A model generated the notes under the pieces. That model saw only the letters and a program-made list of their open reading frames with translations, ran no database searches and was not told where the DNA came from. A program made the translations under genes and the position numbers. DNA of 64,000 nt. Origin: CAZMIL01 sp964566425 (GTDB lineage: Bacteria; Patescibacteriota; Microgenomatia; UBA1406; GWC2-37-13). The stretch lies in NCBI GenBank assembly GCA_964566425.1, contig CAZMIL010000002.1, positions 1-64,000 of the forward strand, in the 5' to 3' direction. Below are positions 44,207-53,095 of the stretch, piece after piece; within the stretch, counting starts at the first letter, position 1; each line of letters begins with the position of its first letter.

Positions 44207-44878
44207 GTGGTAGAAACCCCAAGAGTACGAGATATTGAAACTGGAAATGTTTTATCTCCATCCTCTTTAGTTAAATTAATCCATAGAGGTCTTAATCATT
44301 TGGCGACATTTTACAACCCATACGAAGATCAATCAGTACACCTTGCAGTAGGCAGAGAATGGTTGGAACAAAAACTAAATACTACTCTTTATTCGTTAAA
44401 TACTCTGGGAAATAATGCTGTGCTCACCTCAGTTAGCAGAGAGGAACCTAATGAGCAAGAAATGTTTTCAATGTTTTCTACTTCTTTTACGCAGGCAGAG
44501 ATAAAACACAATAAGAAAGTATTTGGGTATGCAGGACCTTCGCTAACAATCTGCCTCTTAACCAAAGCGCTTGAGACGGGTGATAGAATTTTCTTTAAAA
44601 TGAATAATAGAGAATACGTTAAGTTGCTGTGGGTAGTTGATCATTCGTTTTCTCTTGAAGCAATAGGTCGGGATGTAACTTGGGAAAAAAAATTATCAAG
44701 ACAGGGAATTCCAAGAGATATGTGGACTGCCTACGCTCCTTATATCGGATACGGAAGCGAGAAAGGTATTGAAGAATTTAAACAATTAAACGCACGATTA
44801 AAAGAAAATTTCATTTCTATTTTAGGAGCGGGATACGGGGATCGAACCCGTGTCTCATCCTTGGGAAGGACGCATTGA
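44207..44878 (+). CDS. Hypothetical protein whose 3' end overlaps antisense tRNA-Gly
   Basis: 223-aa soluble protein starting with GTG at 44207, supported by the promoter 9 bp upstream. I recognise no family. The middle contains FGYAGPSLTICLLTKALETGD and a LLWVVDHSFSLEAIG stretch; no signal or membrane segment. The last 17 codons (GYGDRTRVSSLGRTH) read through the complement of tRNA-Gly, so the tail is tRNA-derived sequence. Either the overlap is real or the functional protein needs little of this tail. Confidence 0.65.
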   Translation: MVETPRVRDIETGNVLSPSSLVKLIHRGLNHLATFYNPYEDQSVHLAVGREWLEQKLNTTLYSLNTLGNNAVLTSVSREEPNEQEMFSMFSTSFTQAEIKHNKKVFGYAGPSLTICLLTKALETGDRIFFKMNNREYVKLLWVVDHSFSLEAIGRDVTWEKKLSRQGIPRDMWTAYAPYIGYGSEKGIEEFKQLNARLKENFISILGAGYGDRTRVSSLGRTH

Positions 44879-44897
44879 GCCACTCAACTAATCCCGC
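44827..44897 (-). tRNA. tRNA-Gly (CCC)
   Basis: Minus strand: acceptor GCGGGAT/ATCCCGC, anticodon stem CGTCC/GGATG with loop TTCCCAA (anticodon CCC, reads GGG), T-arm ACGGG-TTCGATC-CCCGT, discriminator T. CCA is not encoded. 52 bp of it lie inside the convergent 223-aa gene. Confidence 0.93.
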
Positions 44898-44910
44898 TTG
44901 TATAAGGTAA

Positions 44911-44916
44911 ATTATA
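44911..44916 (-). promoter_or_regulatory. -10 element of tRNA-Gly
   Basis: TATAAT on the minus strand, 13 bp before the tRNA 5' end. No clear -35. Confidence 0.45.
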
Positions 44917-44940
44917 TCAAGTATCAAGAAATTAGTTTCT

Positions 44941-45540
44941 CTAAGGGAGAGTGAGGATATTACCTACAAAGATTAGATCTGGATGAGCAAGGTTATTTGC
45001 TTGGGCAATCTTTATCCAAGCATAGCCGTCTCCATAATAAGTCTGAGCTATTTTCCAAAGATAATCTCCACTTTGGACTGTATATTGTACTGGCCTGGAA
45101 GCGGCCTTCCCAGTCATTACTCCTGCAGCTATCCCTTTGGTTGGAGTTTTTGGTTTCACATTGGGCAAAATCAATTTTTGTCCGCGCTCGATCAGATTTG
45201 GATCGGGTATTTTATTAGCTTTAGCAATGTCGTAAGCGTTATAGCCTGAACCATATGTAGCTTCAGCAATATGCCAAAGATCATCTCCCTCTTTAACTTG
45301 ATATGTTTTGACACTTGCTTTAGCTGATGGAGTTGATTTAGGTTTACCTGTAAATATTTGGGAAATATTTGCTACCCAATTCTTTCCTGGTTTTTGGCTT
45401 GTTTTTTGACTACTAGTAAAAGATAATGAAATTACCAGAATTAAAACTAAGAGCACAGTTAGACCTAAGAGAAAGGTTGAGAAATTATTACGCAGAATAT
45501 TGAGTAACGATTGCAGATTTTGATTAGATTTATCAGCCAT
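44941..45540 (-). CDS. Membrane-anchored protein with two LysM domains
   Basis: 199 aa. A cytoplasmic N-terminus (1-18), one membrane helix (about 19-39), a Ser/Lys/Pro-rich linker (to about 80), then two LysM modules: YQVKEGDDLWHIAEATYGSG...LILP and YTVQSGDYLWKIAQTYYGDG...LTLP. LysM binds N-acetylglucosamine polymers, so the protein would attach the membrane to peptidoglycan. No catalytic domain is attached. Diverges from polX across 45 bp. Confidence 0.9.
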   Translation of the reverse strand: MADKSNQNLQSLLNILRNNFSTFLLGLTVLLVLILVISLSFTSSQKTSQKPGKNWVANISQIFTGKPKSTPSAKASVKTYQVKEGDDLWHIAEATYGSGYNAYDIAKANKIPDPNLIERGQKLILPNVKPKTPTKGIAAGVMTGKAASRPVQYTVQSGDYLWKIAQTYYGDGYAWIKIAQANNLAHPDLIFVGNILTLP

Positions 45541-45549
45541 GAATTTTTA

Positions 45550-45555
45550 TATAAT
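45550..45555 (+). promoter_or_regulatory. -10 element between LysM gene and polX
   Basis: TATAAT on the plus strand; the same AT run gives TATTAT on the minus strand (45556-45551) toward the LysM gene. Predicted leader for polX is about 23 nt, longer than elsewhere in the window. Confidence 0.45.
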
Positions 45556-45585
45556 ATAGCAGAAGATTTTAATCTGTCAAGTACT

Positions 45586-47376
45586 ATGAGACGAAATCAA
45601 AGAAACTTAACCAGTAATAGAGAAATTGTTCACCTTCTTCGTTCCTTAGCAGCTGCACATCTTATAAAAAATAAAAATAGGTTTCAAATTATAGCATATG
45701 AAAATGCGGCCGATTCAGTTGATCATCTTAATCGTGAGATTAAAGATCTTTGGCAAGAGGGCAAGCTTGATGCAATCCCCAACATTGGAAAAACAATTAC
45801 TTCCGGATTAGACGAATATTTCCGCAAAGGCTATTCTCGGCATTTTCAATCAATTTTTAAAGGTATACCCGATACAGTTTTTGAATTGATGAGAATCCCC
45901 TCCCTAGGGCCTAAAAAAGCATATAAATTAGTTAAAGCGTTTAGATTGCGCAATAAAGATAGAATCTATGATGATCTTAAACTTCTCTGTGAGTCAGGTA
46001 AGGTTGCAAAGTTACCCAATTTCGGACAAAAATCTCAAGAGGCAATATTAAGAGAACTTGAGCATTATTTAGTCACTCTGACAACAACCGAAAGCAGCCG
46101 CATGCCATTGCCCTACGCTAACGCTTTGGCAAATGAGCTGATTGAATACATGCTAAAAAACAAAAATGTCCTCAAAGTCGAAGCTTTGGGGTCTTTGAGG
46201 CGCATGATGTCAACAATCGGGGATATTGATTTATGCGTATTGGCAAAAAAGGAAAATTCTGAACAAATTGTCAATCATTTTATTCATTTTTATAAAAAAA
46301 CTAGGATTGAGAATTCTGGTGAAAAAAAGGCCGCAATCATTGTTGAGCCTGGAATCAGAGTCGATTTGAGAGTTCAAGAAGTAAAAAATTACGGATCAAT
46401 GCTGCAGTATTTTACCGGGAATAAAGATCACAATATTAAGTTACGAGAGTTTGCCCTTAAAAAAAATCTTTCTTTATCAGAATGGGGAATAAAATCTTTG
46501 AAAACCAAAAAATTAGATGAGTTTTCTAGTGAGCAAAAGTTTTATAAATTTTTAGGCTTAGATTATATTCCTCCAGAAATCCGCGAAGGTACGAATGAGA
46601 TCGAGTCGGCAAAAGAAGGAAAACTTCCTAAGCTTGTCAAATTAGAAGATATCAAGGGAGATTTACATATACATTCAAATTACAACCTCAAACCTTCACA
46701 TGATTTTGGACTTAATAATTTCAATGAAATCTGTAAGAAAGCTAAAAGTCTAAATTACGAATATGTGGGATTTAGTGAGCACAATCCTAAAATTACAGAT
46801 TTGCCTGCTGAACAAATTATCACAATTATGAAAAAAAGACAAGAATATATCCAAAGAATTCTTAAAAAGAACTCCTTCCATTTTTTTATTGGCTTGGAGG
46901 TGGATATTTTGCCTTCGGGAGCATTGGCCTTACCCGAAAAAGCTTTTGCTTATGTTGATTATCTATTAGCTTCTGTCCATAGTTCTTTTCGTATGGGAGT
47001 TAAAGAAATGACACAGAGAGTTTTAAAGGCTCTAGATTCACCAAAAGTAAAGATTCTCGGTCATCCAACAGGAAGACTTTTGAATAAGCGTGAAGGTTAT
47101 CAACTAGAATGGGATAAAATTTTTGACAAATGTAAGCAAAAAAATATCGCTCTTGAGATTAACGCATGGCCAGAGCGACTTGATTTACCCGATGTTCTCG
47201 TTAGGGAGGGCCTAAAATATGGAGTGAAGTTGATGATTAATACAGATGCTCACGCCAACGAACATATGGACAACATGAAGTATGGAGTTACTGTGGCTAG
47301 GCGTGGATGGGCTGAGAAAAATGATATACTTAATACTCTCGATTATAAAAATTTTAAGCAGTGGATTAAAAACTAA
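45586..47376 (+). CDS. polX: Family X DNA polymerase with C-terminal PHP domain (PolX)
   Basis: 596 aa from the ATG at 45586. N-terminal helix-hairpin-helix 8-kDa-like region (about 10-95, with IPNIGKTI and IPSLGPKKAYKL), polymerase palm with metal-binding Asp213 and Asp215 in GDIDLCV and a third Asp in RVDLRV, then a PHP domain beginning DLHIHSN (His361, His363). Bacterial PolX proteins are gap-filling repair polymerases with PHP 3'-5' exonuclease activity. The normally conserved sequence after the first His pair (typically SxWSDG) reads YNLKPSHDFG, so metal-site details may differ. Its stop lies in the Shine-Dalgarno site of lemA. Confidence 0.92.
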   Translation: MRRNQRNLTSNREIVHLLRSLAAAHLIKNKNRFQIIAYENAADSVDHLNREIKDLWQEGKLDAIPNIGKTITSGLDEYFRKGYSRHFQSIFKGIPDTVFELMRIPSLGPKKAYKLVKAFRLRNKDRIYDDLKLLCESGKVAKLPNFGQKSQEAILRELEHYLVTLTTTESSRMPLPYANALANELIEYMLKNKNVLKVEALGSLRRMMSTIGDIDLCVLAKKENSEQIVNHFIHFYKKTRIENSGEKKAAIIVEPGIRVDLRVQEVKNYGSMLQYFTGNKDHNIKLREFALKKNLSLSEWGIKSLKTKKLDEFSSEQKFYKFLGLDYIPPEIREGTNEIESAKEGKLPKLVKLEDIKGDLHIHSNYNLKPSHDFGLNNFNEICKKAKSLNYEYVGFSEHNPKITDLPAEQIITIMKKRQEYIQRILKKNSFHFFIGLEVDILPSGALALPEKAFAYVDYLLASVHSSFRMGVKEMTQRVLKALDSPKVKILGHPTGRLLNKREGYQLEWDKIFDKCKQKNIALEINAWPERLDLPDVLVREGLKYGVKLMINTDAHANEHMDNMKYGVTVARRGWAEKNDILNTLDYKNFKQWIKN

Positions 47377-47384
47377 AGGAGGTG
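47375..47384 (+). promoter_or_regulatory. Strong Shine-Dalgarno site of lemA
   Basis: AAAGGAGGTG, complementary to the 16S rRNA 3' end, with GGAGG 10 nt before the ATG. It overlaps the polX stop codon. Confidence 0.7.
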
Positions 47385-47392
47385 TCTAACAA

Positions 47393-47959
47393 ATGACCGT
47401 GACTAATATTACTATCGCTCTTATTCTTCTTTTTGCCGTTTATGTTGTAGTTGTCTACAATCGCTTTATTGTTTTGAGAAATAGAATCAGAGAAGCTCTC
47501 TCAGGAATTGATGTCCAGCTCAAGAGAAGAACGGATTTGATCCCTAATTTGATTGAAACAGTTAAAGGCTATGCAAAGCACGAACGAGAAGTATTTCAAA
47601 ATGTAACCAAAGCTAGAAGTGCACTTATTTCGGCACGCTCTTTAGGAGAAAAGGCAGAAGCTAATAATATGATTAGCGATGCCTTGAAGTCTCTTTTTGC
47701 TGTTGCCGAAGCCTATCCCGAATTAAAGGCGAGTGAAAACTTTCAAGAACTGCAGAAACAACTGGAAGATACTGAAGATAAAATCGCATACTCTAGACAA
47801 TTTTACAACAGCAATGTTTTGGATTATAACAACCGTATTGCCGTCTTTCCAGGCAATGTGATTGCAGGAGTGTTTGGTTTCAAAGAAAGCGAGTTTTTCC
47901 AAACCGCCGAGGATGAAAAAAAGGGAGTCAAAGTGGACTTTTCCGAGAATAAACAATGA
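47393..47959 (+). CDS. lemA: LemA family protein
   Basis: 188 aa: short N-terminal membrane helix (about 5-24) followed by a helical-bundle domain with YNRFIVLRNRIREALSGIDVQ, RRTDLIPNLIETVKGYAKHE and the C-terminal FYNSNVLDYNNRIAVFPGN. These are the core LemA signatures. Molecular function is unknown; the gene is often paired with htpX as here, suggesting a membrane quality-control role. Stop overlaps htpX start (ATGA). Confidence 0.95.
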   Translation: MTVTNITIALILLFAVYVVVVYNRFIVLRNRIREALSGIDVQLKRRTDLIPNLIETVKGYAKHEREVFQNVTKARSALISARSLGEKAEANNMISDALKSLFAVAEAYPELKASENFQELQKQLEDTEDKIAYSRQFYNSNVLDYNNRIAVFPGNVIAGVFGFKESEFFQTAEDEKKGVKVDFSENKQ

Positions 47960-48849
47960 CAATCTACAATCAGATTTCAAACAATAAGTCGCGGACTATT
48001 TTATTGGTGATTTTTTTTATCGTCTTCTTTTCTTTTGTTTTTTTTGTTATCGGTAAAGTCACCGGAAACTCTACAGTTTATTTCGCAATTGGATTATTAA
48101 TCTCATTGCTTTCAGGAATCGGCAGCTATTTCTACTCAGATAAGATTGTTCTTTTTATGTCTGGGGCTAAGCCGGCTGATAGAAAGCAATATTTTGATTT
48201 TTATACGGTTGCGGAAAATCTCAGTATTGCTTCGGGTTTGCCAATGCCCAAGGTATACGTAATTAATGATCCTTCGCCAAATGCCTTTGCCACAGGACGA
48301 AATCCCATTCATGCGGTGGTTTGTGCAACCACTGGGCTATTAGATAGATTAGACAGAGAGGAATTAGAGGGGGTAGTTGGCCATGAACTCTCGCATGTTA
48401 AAAACTACGATATCCTTTTATCTTCAATGGTTTCTATTCTGGTTGGAAGTTTGGTTTTTGTCACAGATTGGATAACTCGATCATGGTTTTGGGGTTTTGG
48501 CAGAGATGATGAAAATCGTGATGTTGCGCCAATTTTTTTCTTACTGTATATTTTAGTGATAATTCTCGCTCCGTTGGTGGCGACCTTAATTCAATTGGCA
48601 ATTTCCAGAAAAAGAGAACTTTTGGCAGATGCTGACGGTGTTCTTCTTACGCGAAATCCTAAAGGTTTGATCAGTGCCTTGGAAAAAATTTCCAGTGATC
48701 CGAGATCGTTGAAGAGAGTTTCTGGCGCGACTGCTCACCTTTTTATAGTAAATCCACTTAAAGGTAAGAAATTTTCCTCGTGGCTGGCAGGATTATTCAG
48801 CACACATCCCCCGATTGCCGAAAGAATCAAAATTCTTGAAGAAATGTAA
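47956..48849 (+). CDS. htpX: Membrane metalloprotease HtpX (M48)
   Basis: Zinc endopeptidase that degrades misfolded membrane proteins. 297 aa with two N-terminal helices (about 15-60), the zinc motif HELSH (His143, Glu144, His147), two further helices (about 160-220), and the third ligand region KRELLADADGV. Length and topology are normal. Confidence 0.96.
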   Translation: MTIYNQISNNKSRTILLVIFFIVFFSFVFFVIGKVTGNSTVYFAIGLLISLLSGIGSYFYSDKIVLFMSGAKPADRKQYFDFYTVAENLSIASGLPMPKVYVINDPSPNAFATGRNPIHAVVCATTGLLDRLDREELEGVVGHELSHVKNYDILLSSMVSILVGSLVFVTDWITRSWFWGFGRDDENRDVAPIFFLLYILVIILAPLVATLIQLAISRKRELLADADGVLLTRNPKGLISALEKISSDPRSLKRVSGATAHLFIVNPLKGKKFSSWLAGLFSTHPPIAERIKILEEM

Positions 48850-48852
48850 ACT

Positions 48853-51423
48853 ATGTGCGGTATTGCCGGATTTTATGGCTTCCAAGACGAAAAACTTATA
48901 AAAAAAATTTCTCAGCAGCTTGCACATCGCGGCCCTGACGGTGAAGGTATTTTCCAAAATACACAAGTCACTCTTCTTAACCGGCGTTTAGCCATAATCG
49001 ATCTCAAAACCGGCGACCAGCCAAAGTACAATGATGATAAGACTGTTGTGATAGTCTATAACGGAGAGATTTATAACTTTCGTGAGCTACGGGCAGATTT
49101 AAGAAAAAAAGGGTACAAATTTTATACAGAGTCAGACACAGAAGTTGTAGTTCGAAGTTATGAGGCCTGGGGCAAGACCTGTTTTAAACGTTTTAATGGA
49201 ATGTTTGCTTTGGCAATTTATGATCAACGTAAGAATCAGCTTTTTTTGGCTCGCGATCATTTTGGTATTAAACCACTCTATTATGTTTGGTTAAAAAACA
49301 GGCTTCTCTTTAGCTCAGAGATAAGACCTTTGATTGAGAGCGGTTTATTTAAAAAAGAACCAAATGACAGAATTATTTATCGTTATTTAAAATATCGAGT
49401 CCACGATGACCAATCAGAAACTTTTTTTAAACAAGTAAAAAAATTGATGCCAGGACAACTCGCCAGCATAGATAAAAAGGGATTAAAACTCGAATTTTTT
49501 TCAAATTTGGAGCAGGAATTAAGGGATCTATCAACTCAACAAAGACAGTTTCAAAGTGAAGGTACAGAGTTTAAGCAAAAATTAATTGAAGCTGTAAAAC
49601 TCAGATTAATCGCGGATGTTTCAGTTGGGACTTGCCTCTCAGGAGGACTCGATTCTTCAACAATCGTTTCGGTTATTAATCATTTACTTAAGATCAAAGA
49701 TAACGAAGCAAAAGCAGTAGGAAAAAGACAGCAAACCTTTTCAGCAATTTTCCCAAAGGCAGTTAATGACGAAGAAAAATATATAGATGAATTATTAGGG
49801 AAAACAAAGACGATTAAAAGTTTCAAGATCAAGCCTCAAGCAAAAGAGTTTATAAAAGAGATAACAGCTTTTATCAGCGCCCAAGAGGAGCCGACAATCA
49901 GCACAGGCCCTTATGCACAATTTAAAGTCATGGAGCTTGCAGCTAAACATGTCAAGGTGGTTTTGGACGGGCAAGGTTCTGACGAGATGTTGGCAGGTTA
50001 TGATCCTTATTTTTTCGTCTACCTGAAGCAATTAATTAAGCAAAAAAGACTATTTAGACTAATCATGGAGTTAATTTACTCTTGGGATATTACTTCAAAA
50101 TACTTAAGACAAAAAATGATATCAACTTTTGGTTCAAAATCGAACCTAAGCGCTAATAAAATACTTTCAGAAACATTTATCTCAAAATTTCAGTCCGAGC
50201 AATTTAAGATCAGAGGCGATAATCTTAAGCAAAGATTGATCGATGACATTTTTTATAACAGTCTTCCTGCACTTTTAAGATACGAAGATAAAAATAGCAT
50301 GAACTGGTCAATTGAAGGCAGAGTCCCCTTTTTAGACTTTAATTTACTTAAATTTGTTTTTTCCCTTAACGATACTGCTTTTATTAGACGAGGATGGAAT
50401 AAAAACATTCTTCGCCAATCTTTCAGTAATTTTTTACCGAAGTTAATTGTAAAACGAAGGAATAAAATAGGCTTTACAACCCCCGAAGAAGAATGGTTCA
50501 AACAAATCAAACGAGAAATTTTCACAATATTTCTTTCGGAATCATTTGCTAAACGCAAGTATTTTAGGCGCCAGGAAGTTGTTAAAGCTTTTCAAACTTT
50601 CATAGAGGGTAAGAATTCGGATTCTATGCTTTTTTGGCGTTTAATAAATCTAGAGATTTGGCTGAGAGTTTTTTTTGACAGACAAAAGGAGGAGATTAAA
50701 CCTAAGTCATTTAAACAAATAATTGTTAATAAAGATAAAACCTATTTGCGAATCCCTTTGAAAACAAAACTCTTTAAGCGTGGAGATGACTATGTTAAAG
50801 AGATAGCCGGTTCCGTGCTTTTAAATCTCAAAGGAAAGCAACTCACTAAAAATTGGTTGCTAGCCATTTCGGAGAAAATAGTTGCTGTCGCACAAGGCAG
50901 ATCGTATTTTATTTGGGATATTAAGACATCACGTTTGGCAATTTATCTGTCAAAATTTGTAAAAAAAACACCGGCTGGTATAGGTTTAGGTAGTCCCTGG
51001 ACAATGCAACTGGCAATTAATGAAGTCGGTTTACCGAGAATCTTATTGGCAGCCTTAGTTTCCTTGGTGACAAAACCTCTTGGAATTGAGGGTCTCTTTT
51101 ATTACTTAGCCGGGAGACAAGTTGCTGCAATCGACGGACCAACAGAGTATTCTCTCTATCCTTCAAACCTCTCAGCAAAACTTGCACCAAAAGATCCTCA
51201 ATTAGTTGTTGAAAAAATTCATAGATATTTATTAAAAATGCTCACGCCTGATCAGGTGCAGAATTTCCAAGGAGTTGTAATCATAGATGCAAACGATTTA
51301 GGGCAAAAAGTTTTAGGCAATTCAACAAAAATGCAAAATTCATTAATTGAAAGTGTCTTCCGAGATAATCCCTTAGGGCAAAGCCGAGAACAGACGCCAA
51401 TAGCCCTGATTTTTGAGCTATAA
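48853..51423 (+). CDS. asnB: Fusion: glutamine-hydrolysing asparagine synthetase + F420-0:gamma-glutamyl-ligase-like domain
   Basis: 856 aa, about 230 longer than AsnB. Residues 1-190: class II glutaminase with catalytic Cys2 (MCGIAGF), RGPDGEG and NGEIYN. About 230-615: ATP-pyrophosphatase synthetase domain with SGGLDSS (263-269) and GQGSDEMLAGYDPY. About 629-856: a domain with the F420-ligase pattern, including RIPLKTKLFKRGDD, ISEKIVAVAQGR, GLGSPWTMQLAINEVGLPRILLA, AGRQVAAIDGPTEYSL and VVIIDANDLG. The whole is one uninterrupted frame. AsnB-type enzymes amidate Asp, or mDAP carboxyls in wall precursors (LtsA); CofE-type domains form gamma-glutamyl bonds. The substrate of the fusion is unknown. 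gatCAB follows directly. Confidence 0.88.
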   Translation: MCGIAGFYGFQDEKLIKKISQQLAHRGPDGEGIFQNTQVTLLNRRLAIIDLKTGDQPKYNDDKTVVIVYNGEIYNFRELRADLRKKGYKFYTESDTEVVVRSYEAWGKTCFKRFNGMFALAIYDQRKNQLFLARDHFGIKPLYYVWLKNRLLFSSEIRPLIESGLFKKEPNDRIIYRYLKYRVHDDQSETFFKQVKKLMPGQLASIDKKGLKLEFFSNLEQELRDLSTQQRQFQSEGTEFKQKLIEAVKLRLIADVSVGTCLSGGLDSSTIVSVINHLLKIKDNEAKAVGKRQQTFSAIFPKAVNDEEKYIDELLGKTKTIKSFKIKPQAKEFIKEITAFISAQEEPTISTGPYAQFKVMELAAKHVKVVLDGQGSDEMLAGYDPYFFVYLKQLIKQKRLFRLIMELIYSWDITSKYLRQKMISTFGSKSNLSANKILSETFISKFQSEQFKIRGDNLKQRLIDDIFYNSLPALLRYEDKNSMNWSIEGRVPFLDFNLLKFVFSLNDTAFIRRGWNKNILRQSFSNFLPKLIVKRRNKIGFTTPEEEWFKQIKREIFTIFLSESFAKRKYFRRQEVVKAFQTFIEGKNSDSMLFWRLINLEIWLRVFFDRQKEEIKPKSFKQIIVNKDKTYLRIPLKTKLFKRGDDYVKEIAGSVLLNLKGKQLTKNWLLAISEKIVAVAQGRSYFIWDIKTSRLAIYLSKFVKKTPAGIGLGSPWTMQLAINEVGLPRILLAALVSLVTKPLGIEGLFYYLAGRQVAAIDGPTEYSLYPSNLSAKLAPKDPQLVVEKIHRYLLKMLTPDQVQNFQGVVIIDANDLGQKVLGNSTKMQNSLIESVFRDNPLGQSREQTPIALIFEL

Positions 51424-51424
51424 T
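51419..51424 (+). promoter_or_regulatory. Possible -10 element of gatC
   Basis: TATAAT spanning the asnB stop codon, 6 bp before the gatC ATG. It would give a leaderless gatCAB message. No -35 match. Confidence 0.4.
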
Positions 51425-51430
51425 ATTTCC

Positions 51431-51712
51431 ATGAAAGTGGATGTTGATCATCTGGCAAAACTCGCAGAGCTCAAGCTTTCCCCCCAAGAAAAAAGTAAGA
51501 TAGCCAAACAGCTTGGCGAAACTCTTGACTATATTCAAAACTTAAATGAACTCAGTACAGATAAGGTCAAGGAGACTAACCACACTCTTAATTTGATTAA
51601 TGAGTCTTTCAAAGATGGGATGAAAAATACTAGAGGTTTATCAAATCAGCAAATTTTTAAAAACACCAAAAAGAAAAAAGGGGATTTTTTTGCAGTTAAA
51701 AAGATCTTATGA
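51431..51712 (+). CDS. gatC: Aspartyl/glutamyl-tRNA amidotransferase subunit C
   Basis: 93 aa from the ATG at 51431 (upstream in-frame codons lie in the asnB end). VDHLAKLAELKLSPQEK followed by LGETLDYIQNLNEL is the standard start; GatC wraps GatA and GatB into the complex that converts misacylated Glu-tRNA-Gln or Asp-tRNA-Asn. The stop overlaps the gatA start (ATGA). Confidence 0.94.
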   Translation: MKVDVDHLAKLAELKLSPQEKSKIAKQLGETLDYIQNLNELSTDKVKETNHTLNLINESFKDGMKNTRGLSNQQIFKNTKKKKGDFFAVKKIL

Positions 51713-53094
51713 AACTATTAGGGAAATCAGTCACAGAACTATTAGACCTTCTTGAAAAAAAAGAACTGTCGAGTGAGGAATTATTTATTTACTTTATGAA
51801 GCGAATAAAAAAATATAATAAAGAGTTAAATTCTTACCTCACTACAGTTGAAAAAGCAGAAGAAAAAGGAGGAAAATTGCTTGGATTGCCCTTGGCGTAT
51901 AAAGATAATTTTTGCACCAATGGTGTAAGAACTACTGCTGCATCCAATGTTTTAAAAGATTTTGTTCCTCCTTATGATGCGACAGTGGTTAGCCGCCTCA
52001 AGGCTGCCGGAGCTACCCTCTTGGGAAAGACCAATATGGATGCATGGGCTCACGGATCCTCTACAGAAACTTCAGACTTTAGGCCAACCAAAAATCCATG
52101 GGACTTGACTAGATCGCCGGGTGGATCTTCGGGTGGCTCTGCTGCAGCAATAGCAGCGTATTTAGCGCCTGCAGCAATCGGATCTGAAACCGCGGGTTCG
52201 ATTCGACAACCTGCCGCTTGGAGCGGTGTAGTCGGCCTGAAACCGACCTATGGAAGAGTCTCCAGATACGGATTAATCGCCATGGGATCATCTCTAGATT
52301 GTCCAGGTCCTCTAACTCTGACAGTTAAGGATGCAGCTTTACTTTTACAAATTATTGCCGGAAGGGATGATTTTGATGCAACCACGTCCTCGCTTAGTAT
52401 TCCAAATTATCCAAGCTTACTGGCTAAACAAGAGTCGATGACTATTGGACTCGCTGAAGATTATTTTGAAGGAGTAAATATAGAAGTTAAAGAAAGTATT
52501 GAACAAGCAATTAAAATTTTCAGCAAGTTAGGACACAAAATAAAAAAAATCAAGTTAATTCCTCCCAAATATTCGATTTCCGTTTATACAATAATCCAAC
52601 GCGCAGAGGTAAGTTCAAATTTGGCCCGCTATGACGGTATTCGCTATGGAAACGGCAGGACTTACTTTGGAGAGGAGGCTAAGAGAAGAATCATGCTCGG
52701 AACTTATACTTTGTCCCACGGTTACTACGATGCTTTTTATAAAAAAGCTCAGAGAGTGCGGACATTGATTATAGAAGATTTCAAGCGACTTTTTAATGAG
52801 ATTGATGTGATTATCGCCCCGACGACACCAAGCGTAGCCTTAAAGCTTGGCGAATTTGCAAAATATCCTTTTTTTGGTGAAATGATGGATGTCTTAAATG
52901 AACCGGCCGCCATCGCCGGCATCCCAGCAATAAATATTCCAGCAGGCTTAGACAAAAATAATCTCCCAATTGGTATACAAATAATCGGAAACTATTTTGC
53001 CGAGGAAAAAATTCTCAATTTAGCTGCCCAGTTTGAAGAAGAAACAGGTTTTTTTGGCATCCGCGAGAAAATATTAACTAAATATCCAGACTAA
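51709..53094 (+). CDS. gatA: Aspartyl/glutamyl-tRNA amidotransferase subunit A
   Basis: 461-aa amidase that frees ammonia from glutamine and channels it to GatB. Amidase signature: catalytic Lys in LPLAYKDNF, the Gly/Ser-rich GGSSGGSAAA, and the nucleophile-bearing GSIRQPAAW, then GLKPTYGRVSRYGL. All triad residues are present. Gene order C-A-B with overlaps of 4 bp and a gap of 1 bp. Confidence 0.97.
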   Translation: MKLLGKSVTELLDLLEKKELSSEELFIYFMKRIKKYNKELNSYLTTVEKAEEKGGKLLGLPLAYKDNFCTNGVRTTAASNVLKDFVPPYDATVVSRLKAAGATLLGKTNMDAWAHGSSTETSDFRPTKNPWDLTRSPGGSSGGSAAAIAAYLAPAAIGSETAGSIRQPAAWSGVVGLKPTYGRVSRYGLIAMGSSLDCPGPLTLTVKDAALLLQIIAGRDDFDATTSSLSIPNYPSLLAKQESMTIGLAEDYFEGVNIEVKESIEQAIKIFSKLGHKIKKIKLIPPKYSISVYTIIQRAEVSSNLARYDGIRYGNGRTYFGEEAKRRIMLGTYTLSHGYYDAFYKKAQRVRTLIIEDFKRLFNEIDVIIAPTTPSVALKLGEFAKYPFFGEMMDVLNEPAAIAGIPAINIPAGLDKNNLPIGIQIIGNYFAEEKILNLAAQFEEETGFFGIREKILTKYPD

Positions 53095-53095
53095 T

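Noticed and set aside
44061..44261. N-terminal extension of the Ig-like protein
   Set aside because: The extra residues (AADVAQLVEQ...) are the translation of tRNA-Thr; the ATG at 44060 followed by a basic stretch and membrane helix is the real start.
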